This document shows, piece by piece, positions 6,769 to 8,299 of a DNA stretch of 8,299 nucleotides. The notes beneath the pieces were generated by a model. It was not told the DNA's origin. It made no database searches and saw only the letters and a program-made list of their open reading frames with translations. A program made the translations under genes and the position numbers. The stretch comes from JBEKYH01 sp049511115 (lineage in GTDB: Bacteria; Planctomycetota; Phycisphaerae; Tepidisphaerales; Tepidisphaeraceae). Each line of letters starts with the position of its first letter. Positions within the stretch are counted from its first letter, which is position 1. The stretch is from positions 1 to 8,299 of the forward strand of contig JBEKYH010000269.1 in NCBI GenBank assembly GCA_049511115.1, read 5' to 3'.

Positions 6769-6776
6769 CCTTCCTT
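6769..6776 (-). promoter_or_regulatory. Ribosome binding site of the SGNH tail-protein gene
   Basis: The minus strand reads AAGGAAGG 6 nt before ATG 6762, which fixes the start. It lies about 15 nt downstream of the REP-like hairpins. Confidence 0.65.
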
Positions 6777-6791
6777 TTTGTGTAAGTATTT

Positions 6792-6848
6792 CGTAGGTCG
6801 GGCTTCAGCCCGCCTCTTGGGGGCTGGCGCGTTGACAACCTGCCCTAC
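6792..6848. repeat. REP-like GTAG hairpin element, degenerate unit
   Basis: GTAG at 6794-6797 is followed by the hairpin CGGGCT-TC-AGCCCG (6799-6812). The segment closes with CCTGCCCTAC near 6839-6848, a degraded inverted partner. A GTAG foot plus an imperfect hairpin is the form recognised by RAYT (TnpA-REP) transposases. No RAYT gene is in the window. It resembles the much better preserved unit 30 nt to its right. Confidence 0.5.
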
Positions 6849-6877
6849 ATGAAGCGCGTGGTGCGATCGGAGTTCTT

Positions 6878-6934
6878 CGTAGGGTGGGCATCGCCCACCA
6901 TTTCGGAGAAGCGGTGGGCGATGCCCACCCTACG
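6878..6934. repeat. BIME-like element: perfect 22-bp inverted repeat with GTAG feet
   Basis: Left arm 6878-6899 and right arm 6913-6934 are exact reverse complements over 22 bp around a 13-nt loop. Each arm is itself a hairpin, GTGGGC-ATC-GCCCAC on the left and its complement on the right, with GTAG at the outer foot (6880-6883) and CTAC at the other end. Two REP units facing each other are what a bacterial interspersed mosaic element looks like. It lies in the gap between the broken small gene and the SGNH tail gene. It could slow transcription or stabilise the mRNA, but there is no T-tract to make it a standard terminator. Confidence 0.7.
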
Positions 6935-6972
6935 TTGATTGCGTCAGCGGATGCGGTATTTGAAGAAAAATC

Positions 6973-7223
6973 TCACGGCTGCCCTGTCGCGGCCGGCAAG
7001 TCCCGCAGCGCCGGCTCGCGGGCCAGGGCCTGTTCGGCCCGCATCTCACGGATATCCTGATCGAGGCGGCTGAGCTGCGTCGAGATGGCGCCTCATGGTC
7101 GCTCAGCGCCGAGCGGACGGAGGTGTATACCGTGCCGGCCGCGGTGGTCATGGCCAACGCCAGCCGCACCAGTTCGCGGGCGACGGCGTTTTGCGTGAAT
7201 AATCCGTTGGAGGGCTGGGGCAT
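6973..7223 (-). pseudogene. Small membrane/coiled-coil phage protein gene with a 1-nt frameshift
   Basis: The start ATG 7223 has a clear TTGGAG site 6 nt upstream. The first frame reads MPQPSNGLFTQ, then a hydrophobic stretch ELVRLALAMTTAAGTVYTSV (17-36), then SALSDHE (38-44). After this it turns into an arginine/serine/proline-rich shadow-like sequence. One phase over, the same DNA reads AISTQLSRLDQDIREMRAEQ, a clean heptad-like helix, ending in TGA at 6975-6973. Restoring one G in the GAGGCGCC stretch (7087-7094) joins both halves into a single 83-residue protein. The downstream frame is closed by a stop just before the join, so only a shift explains both parts. There is no slippery heptamer, so I favour a real deletion or a sequencing error over programmed frameshifting. 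The layout (membrane segment plus coiled coil) would suit a small lysis-associated or membrane protein, without family evidence. Confidence 0.6.
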
Positions 7224-7252
7224 GGTGAACTCCAATCGCCAATTGCGGCGAT

Positions 7253-7498
7253 TCAGCTTGCCGGCAGGAGCGACTTCAGCTCGGGAATCTGTTCGATGAC
7301 GGCGGCCAGCGTGGGATATTTCGCGGCCAGTTCCGCGAGCAGAATCGGCCCGCCGCGATTGACGGCCTCGGCTTCGATCAGGGCCGCCGCGCCCTGGATG
7401 ACCTGTTGAACAGCCGCGGCCTCATTGGGCTGGAGGCTTTTGGTCACCGCGGCGGAAAACTCGTTGACCGCATTGTTGATGAGCGTCTGCAAATCCAT
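7253..7498 (-). CDS. Hypothetical alanine-rich helical small protein
   Basis: The product has 81 residues and no family I recognise. It is predicted by eye to be almost entirely helical, with alternating hydrophobic and polar residues (LQTLINNAVNEFSAAVTKSL at 3-22, EAAAVQQVIQGAAALIEAEA at 26-45, LLAELAAKYPTLAAVIEQIP at 53-72). There is no cysteine, signal peptide or obvious membrane helix. The start ATG 7498 has CGGAG 8 nt upstream, and the stop leaves 29 nt before the next start, so it is probably cotranscribed with the frameshifted gene. Its place upstream of the tail gene suggests a small virion or assembly protein, but nothing in the sequence fixes a role. Confidence 0.65.
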   Translation of the reverse strand: MDLQTLINNAVNEFSAAVTKSLQPNEAAAVQQVIQGAAALIEAEAVNRGGPILLAELAAKYPTLAAVIEQIPELKSLLPAS

Positions 7499-7540
7499 GG
7501 AAGAGACTCCGGTTGAAGGTTGATGGATCGTCTCCCTACG

Positions 7541-7572
7541 GGCCGGCGCGACGATTGCGCGCCGCGCCGGCC
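7541..7572. terminator. GC-rich hairpin between the HTH gene and the 81-residue gene
   Basis: GGCCGGCGCG (7541-7550) pairs perfectly with CGCGCCGGCC (7563-7572) around a 12-nt loop, and CTCCC/GGGAG partly extends the stem outward. It lies in the 127-nt gap after the HTH gene stop. No T-run follows on the minus strand, so it is a pause or attenuation site rather than a sure intrinsic terminator. Confidence 0.35.
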
Positions 7573-7625
7573 GTGGCGGGAGGGAAGGAGGACTATTGAC
7601 ACATGCTGTCGAAGCCAGGCAGAGC

Positions 7626-7886
7626 CTAGAGCGCGTCGAGATTCATGGGCTGGACGCACGAACCGAGTTGCGAGGCGGCATACGTCCGCGCTCTTTGCGC
7701 CTCGCCAAGCGGCTGGGTGCGCCGCCGCGCGGGGATGAGCGGATCGCGCTTGCGGGCCCTGGAAAGAACCTTGGAGACGTTTCCCTGCGTTGTTCCCACG
7801 ACATTCGCGATGGCCGTTTGCGTATGGCCTTCATGGTAAAGGTCGATGATGAACTTTCGCTGGGCTACCGTGGTCATCGTGGACAT
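7626..7886 (-). CDS. Small helix-turn-helix DNA-binding protein, probable regulator
   Basis: The product has 86 residues from ATG 7886. Residues 9-47 (QRKFIIDLYHEGHTQTAIAN, VVGTTQGNVSKVLSRARKR) form a helix-turn-helix like sigma-70 region 4 or Hin/transposase-type HTH domains, with TQTAIANVVGTTQGNVSKVL as the turn and recognition helix. A basic stretch RARKR follows. The C-terminal half (48-86) is arginine-rich and without recognisable structure. The start is uncertain: ATG 7886 has only a distant GAG upstream, while TTG 7910, 8 codons earlier, has GAGGGG 5 nt upstream inside one of the 35-nt repeats. The frame stays open to a GTG at 7946. The duplicated palindrome-bearing repeats directly upstream suggest it controls its own promoter. 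It could instead be a small terminase-like or recombinase fragment, but the repeats favour a regulator. Confidence 0.65.
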   Translation of the reverse strand: MSTMTTVAQRKFIIDLYHEGHTQTAIANVVGTTQGNVSKVLSRARKRDPLIPARRRTQPLGEAQRARTYAASQLGSCVQPMNLDAL

Positions 7887-7909
7887 CTTGGTTCTCGGTG
7901 GTAAAGGCA

Positions 7910-7944
7910 ATACTGCCCCTCTATCTACATGCCTGGAATATTCC
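7910..7944. repeat. 35-nt direct repeat, copy 1
   Basis: The plus strand begins ATACTGCCCCTCTATCTACA and ends TGGAATATTCC. It matches copy 2 at 33 of 35 positions; the differences are at positions 6 and 24. It contains the perfect 10-bp palindrome GGAATATTCC and, on the minus strand, the GAGGGG that precedes the possible TTG start of the HTH gene. It is probably an operator or promoter element. Confidence 0.75.
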
Positions 7945-7981
7945 ACTCAGGTTCAGCGTGCGTCAGACAGAGCCATGCGTG

Positions 7982-8016
7982 ATACTCCCCCTCTATCTAC
8001 ATGCATGGAATATTCC
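7982..8016. repeat. 35-nt direct repeat, copy 2
   Basis: The plus strand begins ATACTCCCCCTCTATCTACA and ends TGGAATATTCC. It starts 72 nt after copy 1 with a 37-nt non-repeated spacer, about seven helical turns, so two bound proteins could face the same side. It holds the same GGAATATTCC palindrome plus CATGCATG. On the minus strand, GAGGGGGAG followed 8 nt later by ATG could start a 7-codon leader peptide (MALSDAR), a speculative reading. Confidence 0.75.
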
Positions 8017-8080
8017 GGAATTATGCACTTGACATAGTTGGCAGTATGGGTAGTCTGGCCAGCGCGTTGGCAACGTGATT

Positions 8081-8233
8081 TCACTTCTTCTTGCGCCCGG
8101 GCCGCTTGGCTACGATCCGCTTCACATCGTCCTTGCTGATCTGGAATATGCCCCGCACAAGCTCATCGGCTGAGAGGGGGTGGGCGGAGATCGCAAGGCC
8201 CTTGCGGCCGGGGGGTTTGGGCTTGGTGGCCAT
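8081..8233 (-). CDS. Small basic protein (50 residues), hypothetical
   Basis: ATG 8233 to TGA 8081 encodes 50 residues. A basic, proline-rich N-terminus (ATKPKPPGRKGLAIS, 2-16) is followed by a short helical core (LSADELVRGIFQISKDDVKR, 20-39) and a strongly basic tail ending RPGRKKK. I do not recognise a family; the charge pattern suits nucleic-acid binding. There is no Shine-Dalgarno. A near-consensus -10 box ends 6 nt before the ATG, so the message may be leaderless. It lies upstream of the HTH gene on the same strand, separated by about 195 nt that hold the repeats. The coding call rests on the promoter placement and the coherent sequence, since it is short. Confidence 0.5.
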   Translation of the reverse strand: MATKPKPPGRKGLAISAHPLSADELVRGIFQISKDDVKRIVAKRPGRKKK

Positions 8234-8239
8234 TGGGGT

Positions 8240-8267
8240 ATTATACAATCAGGTTTTAAGTTGGTAA
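8240..8267 (-). promoter_or_regulatory. Sigma-70-type promoter for the 50-residue gene
   Basis: Minus strand: -35 TTACCA (8267-8262, four of six), 16-nt spacer, -10 TATAAT (8245-8240, perfect). Transcription would begin about 6-8 nt past the -10, at or just beside the A of ATG 8233, implying a leaderless mRNA. Confidence 0.55.
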
Positions 8268-8299
8268 CGCTTTTTCCTTGATTTGGATGATGCTTAGGG

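Noticed and set aside
7080..7100. Programmed -1 frameshift in the small membrane/coiled-coil gene
   Set aside because: No slippery X-XXY-YYZ heptamer is present at the switch and there is no clear downstream stimulatory hairpin, so deletion or sequencing error is simpler.
7910..8016. CRISPR-like array (35-nt repeats with a 37-nt spacer)
   Set aside because: There are only two repeats, no third copy on either side, no cas genes, and the repeats lie directly upstream of and overlap the start region of an HTH gene, which favours regulatory sites.
8029..8056. Plus-strand promoter with TTGACA at 8029-8034
   Set aside because: The -35 is perfect, but the -10 at suitable spacing is poor (TAGTCT) and no plus-strand gene follows, so it is probably chance.

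Overview
This window looks like part of a tailed-phage genome or prophage in a GC-rich bacterium. Most genes lie on the minus strand and are recognisable phage parts: the start of a large terminase subunit, a small terminase subunit, a Gp36/DUF1320-like head-tail connector protein and a large SGNH-hydrolase tail or fibre protein. The rest are a ParB-fold protein, an ABC-ATPase/GNAT fusion and several short uncharacterised genes. The host cannot be named from the sequence. High GC, REP-like hairpin elements beginning with GTAG, and a GC-rich dispersed-repeat motif would fit Planctomycetes or a similar environmental lineage, but this is a low-confidence impression.

Layout, in transcription order on the minus strand (right to left): a 50-residue basic protein with its own promoter, possibly leaderless (8233-8081); two 35-nt direct repeats (8016-7982 and 7944-7910) just upstream of a small helix-turn-helix protein (7886-7626); a GC-rich hairpin; an alanine-rich 81-residue helical protein (7498-7253); a small membrane/coiled-coil gene broken by a 1-nt frameshift (7223-6973); a REP/BIME-type double hairpin; the 704-residue lectin-plus-SGNH tail protein (6762-4648); a 131-residue beta-rich protein (4577-4182); the Gp36-like protein (4094-3657); the ParB-like protein (3631-3074); and the ABC-GNAT fusion (3077-1779), joined to parB by an ATGA stop-start overlap.

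Two tandem paralogous three-helix membrane proteins (1044-1379 and 1424-1735) then run on the plus strand and interrupt the minus-strand array. They look like a moron cassette. Beyond them the minus strand resumes with terS (804-265) and terL (296 to the window edge), which overlap.

The terminase pair, connector and tail protein serve DNA packaging and virion building. The SGNH protein probably binds and deacylates a host surface glycan. The ParB and ABC-GNAT pair is the most interesting unit. Its GNAT part resembles the Mom-type acyltransferase fold used by phage Mu to modify adenine, so a DNA-modification or anti-restriction role is a reasonable hypothesis, though unproven. The HTH gene and the duplicated palindrome-containing sites upstream of it look like a small regulatory switch.
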